A stretch of DNA of 34,363 nt, taken from contig JAUZQO010000023.1 in the NCBI GenBank assembly GCA_030950925.1, positions 1 through 34,363 of the forward strand, given 5' to 3'. Within the stretch, counting starts at the first letter, position 1. Every line of letters starts with the position of its first letter. Below are positions 1-8,218 of the stretch, piece after piece. Position numbers and translations under genes: made by a program. Below the pieces are notes generated by a model, which saw only the letters and a list, made by a program, of their open reading frames with translations, searched no databases and had not been told where the DNA came from. This stretch comes from Mariprofundaceae bacterium (GTDB lineage Bacteria; Pseudomonadota; Zetaproteobacteria; Mariprofundales; Mariprofundaceae).

Positions 1-2
1 CA

Positions 3-251
3 TGGGTAGAGACAAGTGAATTACCTGAAATGATCAAGGTAAAAGGTATGGTTGAGTCTCACTGGGACGGCATTGTTCGCTGGCAAGTAAGCAAAATAAA
101 CAACGGTATTCTTGAAGGTTTAAACTCGGTATTACAAGCCGCAAAACGTAAAGCACGTGGATACAAATTTGAACATTTCAAAACGATGGCTTACCTAATG
201 ACTGGAAAGTTGGACTTTGCCAAGGTCAATAAATTTTGCTTACCCACTTGA
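3..251 (+). CDS. ISL3-type transposase, C-terminal fragment (cut by window edge)
   Basis: The frame is open from the first bases of the window, so the N-terminus lies outside. The visible 82 residues include KINNGILEGLNSVLQAAKRK and then ARGYKFEHFKTMAYLMTGKL, which I recognise as the conserved end of DDE transposases of the ISL3 family. The catalytic Asp residues would lie upstream, with the last Glu possibly in ILEGLNS. The stop codon sits just inside the right terminal repeat at 244-265, a usual arrangement for a compact IS. Whether the element is intact cannot be judged from here. Confidence 0.85.
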   Translation, partial: WVETSELPEMIKVKGMVESHWDGIVRWQVSKINNGILEGLNSVLQAAKRKARGYKFEHFKTMAYLMTGKLDFAKVNKFCLPT

Positions 252-265
252 TTTTCAAAAGAGCC
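244..265 (+). repeat. Right terminal inverted repeat of the ISL3-like element
   Basis: The segment ends in TTCAAAAGAGCC, the reverse complement of GGCTCTTTTGAA. ISL3-family ends characteristically begin GGCTCTT or GGTTCTT. It overlaps the transposase stop codon and marks the probable IS boundary at 265. The left end is outside the window, so the 8-bp target duplication expected for this family cannot be tested. Confidence 0.6.
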
Positions 266-301
266 AAATAACTTTTGCATGATCTCGAAATCCTAATCCC
301 T

Positions 302-433
302 ATGAAATGTCAAAATTATAATCGCTATCCACTCAAAATTCAAAAGAGCCGAAAAATACGTGATAAATTTGAAGATATAAATGATGCGATTATGGAAACT
401 TTAAAAAATACAAAATGTCGATTTAATACTTAA
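302..433 (+). CDS. Small hypothetical ORF (43 aa), doubtful
   Basis: An ATG-initiated frame of 43 codons begins MKCQNYNRYPLKI and continues with charged residues including RDKFEDINDAIMETL. It ends 8 bp before the next start codon at 442, so it could be a remnant of the gene that the next ORF belongs to. No Shine-Dalgarno sequence is visible, and the second ISL3-like terminal repeat overlaps its centre. I recognise no family. It may simply be chance coding in AT-rich DNA. Confidence 0.2.
   Translation: MKCQNYNRYPLKIQKSRKIRDKFEDINDAIMETLKNTKCRFNT
329..350 (+). repeat. Second, diverged ISL3-like terminal repeat
   Basis: The pattern CCACT, five variable bases, then TTCAAAAGAGCC occurs here and again at 244-265. 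The two copies are identical at 17 of 22 positions and lie 85 bp apart in the same orientation. This looks like the right end of a second, related insertion, most of which is gone. It also lies inside the small open frame 302-433, which weakens the case for that frame being a real gene. Confidence 0.5.
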
Positions 434-441
434 ACTACTAT

Positions 442-891
442 ATGGTTAACGAATTGAATTTTTCTATATTTGGTGAAAATCGTGAGGCAATGCCCCTACA
501 AGTTATTGAAATATTTCCATCAGAGGCGATTTGGTCATTAGGAATCAAAGGATATTATGGGGATATTGATAGCAAAACCATTCGTGCTTATAAAAAAAAG
601 AAGCCTAAAGATATTTCATATACAGATGCACATGATATAGCGAAACTGCCACTAAGTGCTTTTTCAACGTTATTGCCAGATATAGATATAGATTCTGCAA
701 TTCAAACTATTGTAAATCATTGTTGTGAAAATTCAAAAATTGATAATGATACTGTATCAAAAGGCAAAGGATTTGATGATCCTTTGGAAAGTGGTATCGC
801 CTTTTTTACAGCTCTTTGTTTTACAAAAGAGAAGCATCATATATGGGGAAGCGGCAAGGATGGAACAATTGTTGGACCTGGAGTTTTGTAG
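442..891 (+). CDS. DUF429-like protein (predicted RNase H-like nuclease), probably N-terminally truncated
   Basis: This 149-residue product contains QVIEIFPSEAIWSLGIKGYYG near residue 20, and then DDPLESGIAFFTALC followed by GTIVGPGV at the end. That order (E-[IV]-[YF]-P-S with a following G-Y, then a D-x-L-[DE]-[SA] helix, then a short terminal strand) resembles the C-terminal half of DUF429 proteins, predicted RNase H-fold nucleases. The family is normally well over 200 residues, with the first catalytic Asp near the N-terminus, and that part is absent here. Composition is markedly AT-rich compared with the metabolic genes downstream, and there is no clear ribosome binding site. The nearby IS ends offer a cause of truncation. 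The family call rests on pattern memory only, and the gene could be unrelated. Confidence 0.4.
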   Translation: MVNELNFSIFGENREAMPLQVIEIFPSEAIWSLGIKGYYGDIDSKTIRAYKKKKPKDISYTDAHDIAKLPLSAFSTLLPDIDIDSAIQTIVNHCCENSKIDNDTVSKGKGFDDPLESGIAFFTALCFTKEKHHIWGSGKDGTIVGPGVL

Positions 892-1366
892 AGGCTCTTA
901 AAACAAATTTACGAAGATAAAAAATAAGGCAAGGATGTGGTGTAAAATCATGCTGCTTTGGCAAAGCTTGTTTTTCGATGTTTATGGGGAACATAAGCCA
1001 TGCACTTATACGCCAACCTACCATCAAATTATTTTTTTCTTCGTTCATTTTATTGGACAGCAAAGCGCAGAAGTTAGGGTGTAGCAGGTGCTACGCTCTG
1101 ACTTCTGCAACGCAGTTAGCCGCTACCCGAAATTTTTTATCGGGGATCTATCCATAGACCCTCGATACAAGCATTCGAGGGTGACGTGCTAACCTGTAGA
1201 AATAAGCCATCTTTCATCCTTTTGTAAGATTTCCATATTTTCGGGGCTATTTCGACAGGCTACTCATTAGCCCTTTCAACCCCCAAGCGTCAAGGAATTG
1301 AAAGCCTTGAAAGTCAAAATGATAATGACTGGACGAATGACAGAAGGGAAAGCGTCATTCAATCGC
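892..1366. other. Gene-free stretch with a long hairpin and one palindromic repeat
   Basis: I find no convincing gene in these 475 bases. The most striking structure is a near-perfect hairpin at 1067-1108. Its arms are about 20 nt, GCAGAAGTTAGGGTGTAGCA against TGCTACGCTCTGACTTCTGC, with a 2-nt loop. The three non-Watson-Crick positions would be G-U pairs on one RNA strand. A copy of the intergenic palindromic repeat follows at 1126-1186. The remaining bases, 1187-1366, show no feature I can name. Confidence 0.6.
1126..1186. repeat. Intergenic palindromic repeat, copy A
   Basis: Two hairpins are joined by a short TCTATCCATAGA palindrome. The first has CCCGA and TCGGG arms. The second runs from CCCTCGATACAAGCATTCGA to GGGTGACG. 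The second half closely matches copies B (1743-1839) and C (5595-5671). No terminal TATAGTG repeat is visible on this copy, so it is a core unit only. Confidence 0.75.
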
Positions 1367-1712
1367 TTAAAGCAAGTGCTCTATTGTGATCCCCAAAACA
1401 TGGGCGATACGGGCTAAAGTATCATGGCGTGTTTTGCCGCCATTGCCTGATTCAATGCGCGCTAAGGATGATTGCTGGATGCCAGATTTTTGCCACATGA
1501 ATTTGCTCAAGCTTGAGGTGCTCACGCCATGCTTTGATCGGATGCATATCTTCAAGCATGATTTTCTTGGCAACAGCATTGGGAACGCCATACCGCAAGG
1601 CATGGTGGCGTTTTAATGCTGGCTCGATGGCTTCGAAATCATGCCATGGGATCACCGCAAAGGCTGGATGTCCATTTCGTTCGATAATTTGAATGTTAGT
1701 AGGTTAGTTCAT
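1367..1712 (-). pseudogene. XRE-family antitoxin, inactivated by nonsense codon and frameshift
   Basis: Joined across lesions, the product reads MN(stop)PTNIQIIERNGHPAFAV, then IPWHDFEAIEPALKRHHALR, then KAWREHLKLEQIHVAK, then SGIQQSSLARIESGNGGKTR, ending ITIEHLL. This is a typical XRE helix-turn-helix antitoxin of a type II toxin-antitoxin pair, with a short N-terminal strand region and a C-terminal HTH. Two lesions are visible. Codon 3 is TAA (+ strand 1704-1706), most simply a CAA to TAA change. A one-base expansion of the T run at 1487-1491 shifts the frame between VAK and SGIQQ; removing one T restores the HTH. No toxin partner is present: the DNA upstream of its start is a palindromic repeat (copy B). 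Confidence 0.75.
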
Positions 1713-1742
1713 CACGTTTCTTTATCTCCTCAATACTCGCAA

Positions 1743-1839
1743 TGATATAGTGATTCAAGTATTAAATCACCGTCATTCCAGAGTGCTTGTGTCTGGAATC
1801 TATCGATAGACCCTCGACACAAGCATTCGAAGGTGACGG
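1743..1839. repeat. Intergenic palindromic repeat, copy B, with terminal TGATATAGTG
   Basis: The copy begins TGATATAGTGATTCAAGTAT, the terminal repeat shared with copies D, E and F. The two-hairpin core follows: CGTCATTCCAGAGTGCTTGT and GTCTGGAATC, a TCTATCGATAGA centre, then CCCTCGACACAAGCATTCGA and AGGTGACGG. The matching terminal repeat at the right end is not visible. It lies between the dead antitoxin gene and gloB. Confidence 0.75.
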
Positions 1840-1956
1840 TAGCGTGCATATTTGAACGGTGACATGAAATTTTTTACCCAGTTCATGACTGCTTTCATGA
1901 TGATTTGAATTCAGGTGTGATTGTATGAAGATAAACGCGAGCTAAGATGGGGCGTT

Positions 1957-2739
1957 ATGTGGTCATATCAACATTCAAACTTTCAAGTTCACCAATTACC
2001 CGCTTTAAACGACAATTATATTTACCTGTTAGAAGCAAAAGCAAGTCATATCTTGGCTGTGATTGATCCTGCCGATGCGAGCATTGTCAATCAAGCATGC
2101 CAACAGTTGAACAAACCTTTAACGCATATTTTGAACACCCACCACCATTGGGATCATACCGATGGCAACAAGGCATTGAAACAACGTTGGGATTGTATCG
2201 TGGTGGGTGCGGCTCATGATGCGGAACGTATTCCCTGCATCGATGTGAAAGTGTCACCCGAACAGCCATTTCAACTGGATCACTTGGCAGTGGATATTTT
2301 GGATGTGGGTGGTCATACCCTTGGGCATATTGCTTATGTGTTTGATGATGCTTTATTTTGTGGTGATGCCTTGTTTGGTGCGGGCTGCGGACGTATTTTT
2401 GAAGGAACATTTGAACAGACTTGGCAAAGTTTACAGCGCCTTGCCCAGCTTGATGACGATACCAAGGTTTATTGTGCGCATGAATATACCTTACCCAATT
2501 TGCGTTTTGCACGCGCGGTGGATGCCAACAATGAAGCATTAAAAGAGCGTATTCATCGTGATACGCAAACCCGTATGCAACAAAAACCCACCATTCCATC
2601 CACCATCGCTATTGAAAAATCAACGAATCCATTTTTACGCCCTTTAAATACTGATTTTTGCATGCAATACGCTCAAAAGCATGCCATTGATAACACACCA
2701 CTGACTGTCTTTCGTCATTTACGCCAAGCCAAGGGATAA
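1957..2739 (+). CDS. gloB: Hydroxyacylglutathione hydrolase (glyoxalase II)
   Basis: The enzyme hydrolyses S-lactoylglutathione to D-lactate and glutathione, the second step of methylglyoxal detoxification in the cytosol. The metallo-beta-lactamase signature [11 protein letters not shown] supplies the di-metal ligands. Further metal ligands come from [10 protein letters not shown] and [13 protein letters not shown], and the glyoxalase II C-terminal glutathione-binding domain follows from [13 protein letters not shown] to TNPFLRP. I place the start at ATG 1957 ([10 protein letters not shown]), giving 260 residues, close to the family norm, with GGGG a few bases upstream. An in-frame TTG at 1921 would add 12 residues unlike the family. 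uvrA starts 5 bp after its stop, so the two genes are probably co-transcribed. Confidence 0.93.
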   Translation: MWSYQHSNFQVHQLPALNDNYIYLLEAKASHILAVIDPADASIVNQACQQLNKPLTHILNTHHHWDHTDGNKALKQRWDCIVVGAAHDAERIPCIDVKVSPEQPFQLDHLAVDILDVGGHTLGHIAYVFDDALFCGDALFGAGCGRIFEGTFEQTWQSLQRLAQLDDDTKVYCAHEYTLPNLRFARAVDANNEALKERIHRDTQTRMQQKPTIPSTIAIEKSTNPFLRPLNTDFCMQYAQKHAIDNTPLTVFRHLRQAKG

Positions 2740-2744
2740 ATTAT

Positions 2745-5570
2745 ATGACTCAAAAAAATATCATTCGCATTCAAGGCGCACGGGTTCACAATCTAAAAAA
2801 TATTGATATTGATTTACCCCGCAATCAGTTGGTCGTCATTACGGGCGTATCAGGTTCGGGGAAATCCTCATTGGCTTTTGATACCTTGTATGCCGAAGGT
2901 CAACGCCGTTATGTGGAATCGTTATCGGCGTATGCACGGCAATTTTTGGGCATGATGGAACGCCCCGATGTGGATGCGATCGAAGGTTTATCACCTGCGA
3001 TTTCGATTGAGCAAAAAACCACCAGTCGCAACCCTCGTTCAACGGTTGGTACAATTACCGAAGTCTATGATTACTTGCGTTTGCTTTATGCCCGCATTGG
3101 CAAACCCCATTGTCATGACTGTGGCAAGCCTATTACAGCCCAGCCCGCCAGTGCCATTATTGAACAACTGTTAAGTTTGGATGACGGCAGTAAAGTGCAA
3201 CTTCTTGCCCCCATTGCACGCGCAAAAAAAGGTGAGTTTCGCAAAGAGTTGGAACAAGCAAGTCAAGATGGTTTTGTTCGCGTACGTATTGATGGTGATG
3301 TCATGCCACTGGATGATGTACCCGCATTGAAAAAAACACACAAACACACGATTGAACTGGTTGTGGATCGTTTGGTGATTCGAGATGGCATTCGCACCCG
3401 TTTGGCTGATTCGGTGGAAACCGCTTTGCGTTATGGTGAGGGCATGTTGATTGCGTTGTTGGGTGATGAAGAACGCTTGTTTTCGGAGCATTATGCCTGT
3501 GCCGATTGTGGTATTTCTTACCCCGAACTTGAACCGCGTTTGTTTTCTTTTAATTCACCCGCAGGGGCATGTCCCAAGTGCGATGGTTTGGGCATACAAA
3601 GTGTGTTTGATCCTGATTTGGTGGTGCCTGATGATGGTTTGTGTTTAGAAAAAGGTGTGATTACACCGTGGGGAGGACGTGAAACGGTAATGTTTCATCA
3701 AACTCTCGCATCTGTGGCAGCCTATGTGGGCGTATCGATGGATACAGCATGGGGAGATTTGCCAGAAACAGCCAAACAACACATCTTATATGGAACAGGG
3801 CGAAAAAAAGTCGATTTTATTTATCAAACTGGCACACAAAGCCGCACTGTGAGCCGACCTTTTGAGGGCGTGATTCCAAACCTTCAACGCCGTTACCGTG
3901 AAACATCCTCCGATGATGTGCGAGAAGAATTATCCAAATACATCAATGCGATTGCTTGCCCCAACTGTAAAGGTTCTAGGCTCAATCGCGCTGCACGCCA
4001 TGTTTTGGTGGGTGATTTATCGTTACCAACGATCTGCGCCCTACCCTTGCATGAAGCGCAAACATGGATTGAGAACTTAACACTCAATGCCCAAGATCAA
4101 ACCATTGCTGAAAAAGTTGTTGAAGAAATTTCAGCCCGTTTGGGCTTTATGATTGAAGTGGGTTTGAATTATTTAAGTTTGGAGCGTACGGCGGGCACAT
4201 TGTCAGGCGGTGAAGCCCAACGTATTCGCCTTGCCTCACAAATTGGTTCTGCATTGGTTGGCGTGTTGTATATTTTGGATGAACCTTCCATTGGCTTGCA
4301 CCAACGTGACAATGATCGTTTACTCACCACCCTCAAACGACTGCGCGATTTGGGAAACTCCGTGATTGTCGTGGAGCATGATGAAGATGCGATTCGTACG
4401 GCCGATTTTATTGTCGATATGGGGCCTTTGGCAGGTGAGCATGGTGGTGAAATTGTCGCAGCAGGTTCTTTGAAAGACATTTTGGCTGCCAATACCCTTA
4501 CCGCCGATTATTTATCGGGAAAAAAATCCATTGCCATACCCAAACGCCGAAAAGTACCAAAAAAACATCCCATGTTGGGTATTGAAGGTGCAAGCGAACA
4601 CAATCTAAACGATGTCACCGCGTTATTTCCCATTGCCCGACTTAGTTGTATTACGGGCGTATCAGGCTCTGGAAAATCCACCCTGACTCTGGATACCTTA
4701 TACCGTGGATTTGCGCGTCACCTTGGTCTCAAAACAGATCGTGTGGGGCAGCACAAAGCCCTCATCGGCGCTGAACTTATCAATAAAATTATTGATATTG
4801 ATCAAAGCCCCATTGGACGTACGCCACGCTCCAACCCAGCGACATATACAGGGATTTTCACCACCATTCGGGAGTTGTTTTCAGGTGTACCCGAATCCAG
4901 AGCGCGTGCTTATAAACCAGGGCGTTTTTCGTTTAATGTGAAAGGTGGACGATGCGAAGCATGTCAAGGCGATGGTATTATTAAAGTTGAAATGCACTTT
5001 TTGCCCGATGTGTATGTGGCGTGTGAAACCTGTCAGGGCAAGCGATACAATCGTGAAACCTTGGATGTACGCTATAAAGGCAAAACCATTGATGATGTGT
5101 TAAAGATGACCGTGGATGAAGCACTTGAATTTTTTGAGGCCATTTCTCCTCTAAAAACACGCTTAAGCACCTTACAACAAGTGGGTTTGGGCTATATTCA
5201 TTTGGGGCAAGCAGCGACCACACTTTCAGGAGGTGAGGCGCAACGCATCAAACTTGCCAAAGAATTGGCACGTAAGGCAACAGGGGATACCTTGTATATT
5301 TTGGATGAACCAACCACGGGTTTACACTTTGCTGATGTCGCCAAACTACTTGAAGTATTACATGCCTTGGTCGAGCGCGGCAATACAGTGTTGGTCATTG
5401 AACATAATTTGGATGTCATCAAAACTGCGGATTGGATTGTCGATATGGGACCTGAAGGTGGCGACCGTGGCGGTGATGTGGTGGTAAGTGGTACACCTGA
5501 AGATGTTGCTGCGTGTTTACAATCATGGACAGGGAGATATTTGAGTGAACACTTAAAAATTACTGACTGA
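2745..5570 (+). CDS. uvrA: UvrABC excinuclease subunit A
   Basis: UvrA is the DNA-damage recognition ATPase of nucleotide excision repair. It has 941 residues, the usual length. The first ABC module has Walker [21 protein letters not shown] and signature [17 protein letters not shown]. The second has [18 protein letters not shown] and [19 protein letters not shown]. Zinc-binding Cys pairs are visible at [29 protein letters not shown], and CEACQGDG with CETCQGK. The gene follows gloB by 5 bp. Its last codons have been altered by an insertion: the final Asp codon and the TGA stop run into a MITE starting at 5566. Removing that element and one target copy predicts an older ending ...HLKITDKP, two residues longer. 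Confidence 0.97.
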   Translation: MTQKNIIRIQGARVHNLKNIDIDLPRNQLVVITGVSGSGKSSLAFDTLYAEGQRRYVESLSAYARQFLGMMERPDVDAIEGLSPAISIEQKTTSRNPRSTVGTITEVYDYLRLLYARIGKPHCHDCGKPITAQPASAIIEQLLSLDDGSKVQLLAPIARAKKGEFRKELEQASQDGFVRVRIDGDVMPLDDVPALKKTHKHTIELVVDRLVIRDGIRTRLADSVETALRYGEGMLIALLGDEERLFSEHYACADCGISYPELEPRLFSFNSPAGACPKCDGLGIQSVFDPDLVVPDDGLCLEKGVITPWGGRETVMFHQTLASVAAYVGVSMDTAWGDLPETAKQHILYGTGRKKVDFIYQTGTQSRTVSRPFEGVIPNLQRRYRETSSDDVREELSKYINAIACPNCKGSRLNRAARHVLVGDLSLPTICALPLHEAQTWIENLTLNAQDQTIAEKVVEEISARLGFMIEVGLNYLSLERTAGTLSGGEAQRIRLASQIGSALVGVLYILDEPSIGLHQRDNDRLLTTLKRLRDLGNSVIVVEHDEDAIRTADFIVDMGPLAGEHGGEIVAAGSLKDILAANTLTADYLSGKKSIAIPKRRKVPKKHPMLGIEGASEHNLNDVTALFPIARLSCITGVSGSGKSTLTLDTLYRGFARHLGLKTDRVGQHKALIGAELINKIIDIDQSPIGRTPRSNPATYTGIFTTIRELFSGVPESRARAYKPGRFSFNVKGGRCEACQGDGIIKVEMHFLPDVYVACETCQGKRYNRETLDVRYKGKTIDDVLKMTVDEALEFFEAISPLKTRLSTLQQVGLGYIHLGQAATTLSGGEAQRIKLAKELARKATGDTLYILDEPTTGLHFADVAKLLEVLHALVERGNTVLVIEHNLDVIKTADWIVDMGPEGGDRGGDVVVSGTPEDVAACLQSWTGRYLSEHLKITD

Positions 5571-5827
5571 TGTTACGCAGCTTGTAAAAAACAGCGTCAT
5601 CCCCGAAATCTTGTATCGGGGATCTATGATTTGAAACAAAAGACCCTCGATAAAAGCACTCGAGGGTGACGTACTTGAGAATAAGCATGTGTTTCATGCG
5701 AAATTCGTAACATTTTTACGTATTGCTGCATAAGCCTATATTTTTTCTCCGTGTCTCTGTGACTCTGTGGCAAAAAAATACATGGAATCTTTAGCGCTGA
5801 GTGAATAGTGCGTAACATCAGTTACTG
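5561..5827. mobile_element. MITE-like element with 14-bp TIRs and TACTG target duplication
   Basis: The left end ACTGATGTTACGCA (5566-5579) and right end TGCGTAACATCAGT (5809-5822) are perfect inverted repeats. They are flanked by the same five bases, TACTG, at 5561-5565 and 5823-5827, as expected of a target-site duplication. The 257-bp interior encodes no plausible transposase. It holds repeat copy C (5595-5671) and a phrase CCGTGTCTCTGTGACTCTGT at 5749-5768. The left end overlaps the uvrA stop codon. The element family was not identified. Confidence 0.75.
5595..5671. repeat. Intergenic palindromic repeat, copy C
   Basis: This core copy has arms ATCCCCGAAATCTTG and TATCGGGGATC, a central spacer longer than in copies A and B, then ACCCTCGATAAAAGCACTCG and AGGGTGACG. 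It lies wholly within the MITE at 5566-5822, so one repeat was inserted into, or is carried by, the other. On the RNA from uvrA its first GC-rich hairpin could act as an mRNA 3' stabiliser. No T-run follows it, so it is not a canonical terminator. Confidence 0.75.
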
Positions 5828-5861
5828 ATAAGCCATGAATGATGGTGTCGCTACGACAAAT

Positions 5862-6986
5862 CTATTTTTGATTGACTATAGCGCCTTGATAAACTTTCTC
5901 CAAACCCTCGATCATCGCTGAAAGTGAATAATGCTGCGCACGTTGCCACGTTTCATTTGTCATATTTTTCTTCCACATCGCAATGATGGCTTTTGCCACT
6001 TCCATGGAGTCATCGGCATTGACCACACGTCCAACCTCATCATCCACCAACTCACGTAAACCACACACATTCGATACCACGCAAGGCAAGCCTGCGGCAA
6101 AGGCTTCCACCACCACGCGCCCCATGCCTTCATTGTGTGACATCAAAGCAAAACAGCGGGCATTCGCCAAATAAGGCAAAGGGTCAGCCCAGCCTGCAAA
6201 ATAAACAGCCTCTGAAAGATTTAATTTTTTGACCAATATTTCTAGCTTCTCACGTTCTTCGCCATCCCCCACCAATGCCAAACGTGCCTTGGGTTGAATT
6301 TCACAGACCTTTGCCCACGCAGCGATCAACCGTTCCATGCCTTTAATCGGCACAAGTCGCCCCACAGAAACAGCATCCCATGTTTCACCCTTTGGACAGG
6401 TTTTCAAACCTTGACGAATGGATGCAATATCCACGCCACTGGGAATCACCTGCCATTGATCTTCACGACCAATGCGCAAAGCCAAATGATCATCACGTTC
6501 GGCACGGGTCAAAGCAAGCAATACATCGGTTTTTTTTGCCAAGTAGTGTTCAATAAGTATAAATAATTTTGTTTTCAGTGTGCCAAAGTAACCATGAAAA
6601 ATATGACCATGAGGAGTGTGAATCACTTTACCCTGATGCCCTATCGCTGCCAAACGTCCCAAAGCACCTGTTTTGGATGTATGGGTATGAATGATGTCAA
6701 AAGGTTCTTTGAGTAATATTTTCAATGCCTTATAGGCCTGCATATCATGCCAACCCAAACTTCGGAGCATCTTTTTTAATACCATGATACGCCCACCCAA
6801 GGCTTGAAAAGTCAGCATATCAACATCCACCTTGGCATGTTCCTCGGCCGACATCTCTGATTCTAAACTCAAGCCATACGCCAAGGTCACCTGATTCCCT
6901 GCCCGTTGCTGTTCAATCGCCGATAGTAGCGTGTTGACAGCCGAACCACCGCGATCCATGCGGGTAATCAGGTGTAAGATATTCAT
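5862..6986 (-). CDS. GT4-family glycosyltransferase
   Basis: A GT-B fold retaining glycosyltransferase of 374 residues. The N-terminal acceptor domain begins MNILHLITRMDRGGSAVNTL with the glycine-rich loop typical of family 4, then HTHTSKTGALGRLAAIGHQG and HTPHGHIFHGY. The C-terminal nucleotide-sugar domain has SVGRLVPIKGMERLIAAWA and the E-x7-E donor motif in NEGMGRVVVEAFAAGLP. No signal peptide is visible; such enzymes act at the inner face of the inner membrane on lipid-linked glycans. Its ATG overlaps the stop of the upstream glycosyltransferase (ATGA, 6983-6986), so the pair is translationally coupled and probably adds successive sugars to the same polysaccharide. The donor and acceptor cannot be read from sequence. 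It is the last gene of the run. Confidence 0.9.
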   Translation of the reverse strand: MNILHLITRMDRGGSAVNTLLSAIEQQRAGNQVTLAYGLSLESEMSAEEHAKVDVDMLTFQALGGRIMVLKKMLRSLGWHDMQAYKALKILLKEPFDIIHTHTSKTGALGRLAAIGHQGKVIHTPHGHIFHGYFGTLKTKLFILIEHYLAKKTDVLLALTRAERDDHLALRIGREDQWQVIPSGVDIASIRQGLKTCPKGETWDAVSVGRLVPIKGMERLIAAWAKVCEIQPKARLALVGDGEEREKLEILVKKLNLSEAVYFAGWADPLPYLANARCFALMSHNEGMGRVVVEAFAAGLPCVVSNVCGLRELVDDEVGRVVNADDSMEVAKAIIAMWKKNMTNETWQRAQHYSLSAMIEGLEKVYQGAIVNQK

Positions 6987-8218
6987 TTCATCAACCGAAC
7001 AGCATTGACCAATACGGCATCATGTTTACCCCAAGAAAAATAATCTGCCGTTTCTTTTGACAAATTTAGGCGCGCCTTTTCATCGGATATTGATGTTAAA
7101 TATGCCAGCACAGCTTGCGCTAAAGCATCAGGTGTCGCATTTTCAGCCACATGATTCAACGCATGCCACCCCACCACATCTGGGTTCGCACCCACAGGTG
7201 TCGCAATCACAGGTAAGCCTTGCACATTGGCTTCTAAAGTGACTAAACCAAAGCCTTCTAAGGAGCGTGTGGGTAACATAAACGCATCGGAAGCCATCAT
7301 ATATTGCTTCACTTTTCTCTCGGCTAAAAAGCCTGAAAAATGAATCACATCCTGCATCCCCAATTCTGCGCTTAGACCTTGTAAAGCAGCCATCCATTCA
7401 CCATCACCAATCACATCCCAGACCACATCAGGGCGATCCACATGCACAATCGCTGCTGCCTGAATCAACAAGTCTACACCTGTCCGTGGCACCAAATTTC
7501 TTACTGTCATGATATGTGGTTTTTCAGCATCTTCTTTCCATAATTCCTGACGCAACACAATTCTATCCCGCATTTTATGATGTGCAGGATCAATGCCAGC
7601 TGCTGCAATACGAATTTTATTTTGTCCGATAGAAAAAAAATCTTGTAGACGTTCACACATGAATGAACTCAACACCAATGCCGATGTTGCACTCTGATAA
7701 ACAGAAGCCTCAAGCTTTCGCATCGCAGCAACCACCACTTGCTGTTTCCAACCCCAATCCAAGCCATGTCTTGTTGCATATTCTTCAAAGGCAAACGAGT
7801 GACAAACTTGTAAACGTGGCAACTTGCAACCCGCTTGCATCAATGCCCACATCGTAAATGGTTGCTCTGCAACGACCACATCAAAGCCTTGATGTGTTCC
7901 CCACCATGCCTTGGCTGATGCTTTCAACTCCAGCAAACCTTGCCAACCACGATGGCCTGAAAACGGTAAACGATGTTCAATCACACCCGATGGCAAAGTG
8001 ATGCGTAACGGTGCATCCAAATCAGCTTGGCGAGATAGCACAGTCACATCCAAACCCGATGCCAACAACGCACGCACATGATGGTGTAGCATACGTTCTG
8101 CACCACCAATGACATGTTCAGCCGAAACATCAGCCACCACCAACACCCGTTTGTCATGTTGTTTCAAAACTCCCACCCCCGTTGTTGCATCCAACGATTC
8201 ATCAATAATAATCCCCAC
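6983..8218 (-). CDS. GT4-family glycosyltransferase
   Basis: A second GT-B glycosyltransferase, 411 residues in the longest reading. The N-terminal domain carries RVLVVADVSAEHVIGGAERM, and the C-terminal domain has MTVRNLVPRTGVDLLIQAA and the E-x7-E motif in LEGFGLVTLEANVQGLPVIA. The start is uncertain. ATG 8218 would overlap the end of the amidotransferase gene by 55 bp and add residues that read like chance translation (MGIIIDESLDATTG). An in-frame TTG at 8167, overlapping the upstream stop by 2 bp and preceded by GGTGGGAG, would start MKQHDKRVLVVADV and looks more natural. Either way it is coupled to its neighbours and presumably works with the other glycosyltransferase on an exopolysaccharide or lipopolysaccharide. 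Confidence 0.88.
   Translation of the reverse strand: MGIIIDESLDATTGVGVLKQHDKRVLVVADVSAEHVIGGAERMLHHHVRALLASGLDVTVLSRQADLDAPLRITLPSGVIEHRLPFSGHRGWQGLLELKASAKAWWGTHQGFDVVVAEQPFTMWALMQAGCKLPRLQVCHSFAFEEYATRHGLDWGWKQQVVVAAMRKLEASVYQSATSALVLSSFMCERLQDFFSIGQNKIRIAAAGIDPAHHKMRDRIVLRQELWKEDAEKPHIMTVRNLVPRTGVDLLIQAAAIVHVDRPDVVWDVIGDGEWMAALQGLSAELGMQDVIHFSGFLAERKVKQYMMASDAFMLPTRSLEGFGLVTLEANVQGLPVIATPVGANPDVVGWHALNHVAENATPDALAQAVLAYLTSISDEKARLNLSKETADYFSWGKHDAVLVNAVRLMK

Noticed and set aside
893-900. GGCTCTTA as a left end of another ISL3 element
   Set aside because: Only seven bases match the ends at 254-265 and 339-350. The next bases (AAAACAAA) do not continue the repeat.
821-1063. 80-codon open frame on the minus strand
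   Set aside because: It overlaps the end of the plus-strand gene, has no recognisable domain or ribosome binding site, and reads like translation of non-coding DNA.
1010-1125. Possible integron attC site around the 1067-1108 hairpin
   Set aside because: The inner hairpin is long and symmetric and GTTAGCC follows, but position 6 breaks the GTTRRRY consensus, there is no RYYYAAC partner on the left and no unpaired bases of the usual kind. No integrase is present.
2087-2599. 170-codon open frame opposite gloB
   Set aside because: It is a shadow of a well-supported gene, with His/Pro-rich composition and no domain.
5624-5818. 64-codon open frame on the minus strand
   Set aside because: It lies entirely within the MITE and repeat copy C, so its text (including SHRDTEKK) is translated repeat DNA.
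5845-5862. Hairpin TGTCG-CTA-CGACA as terminator of the glycosyltransferase operon
   Set aside because: The stem is only 5 bp and no T-run follows in the direction of transcription.
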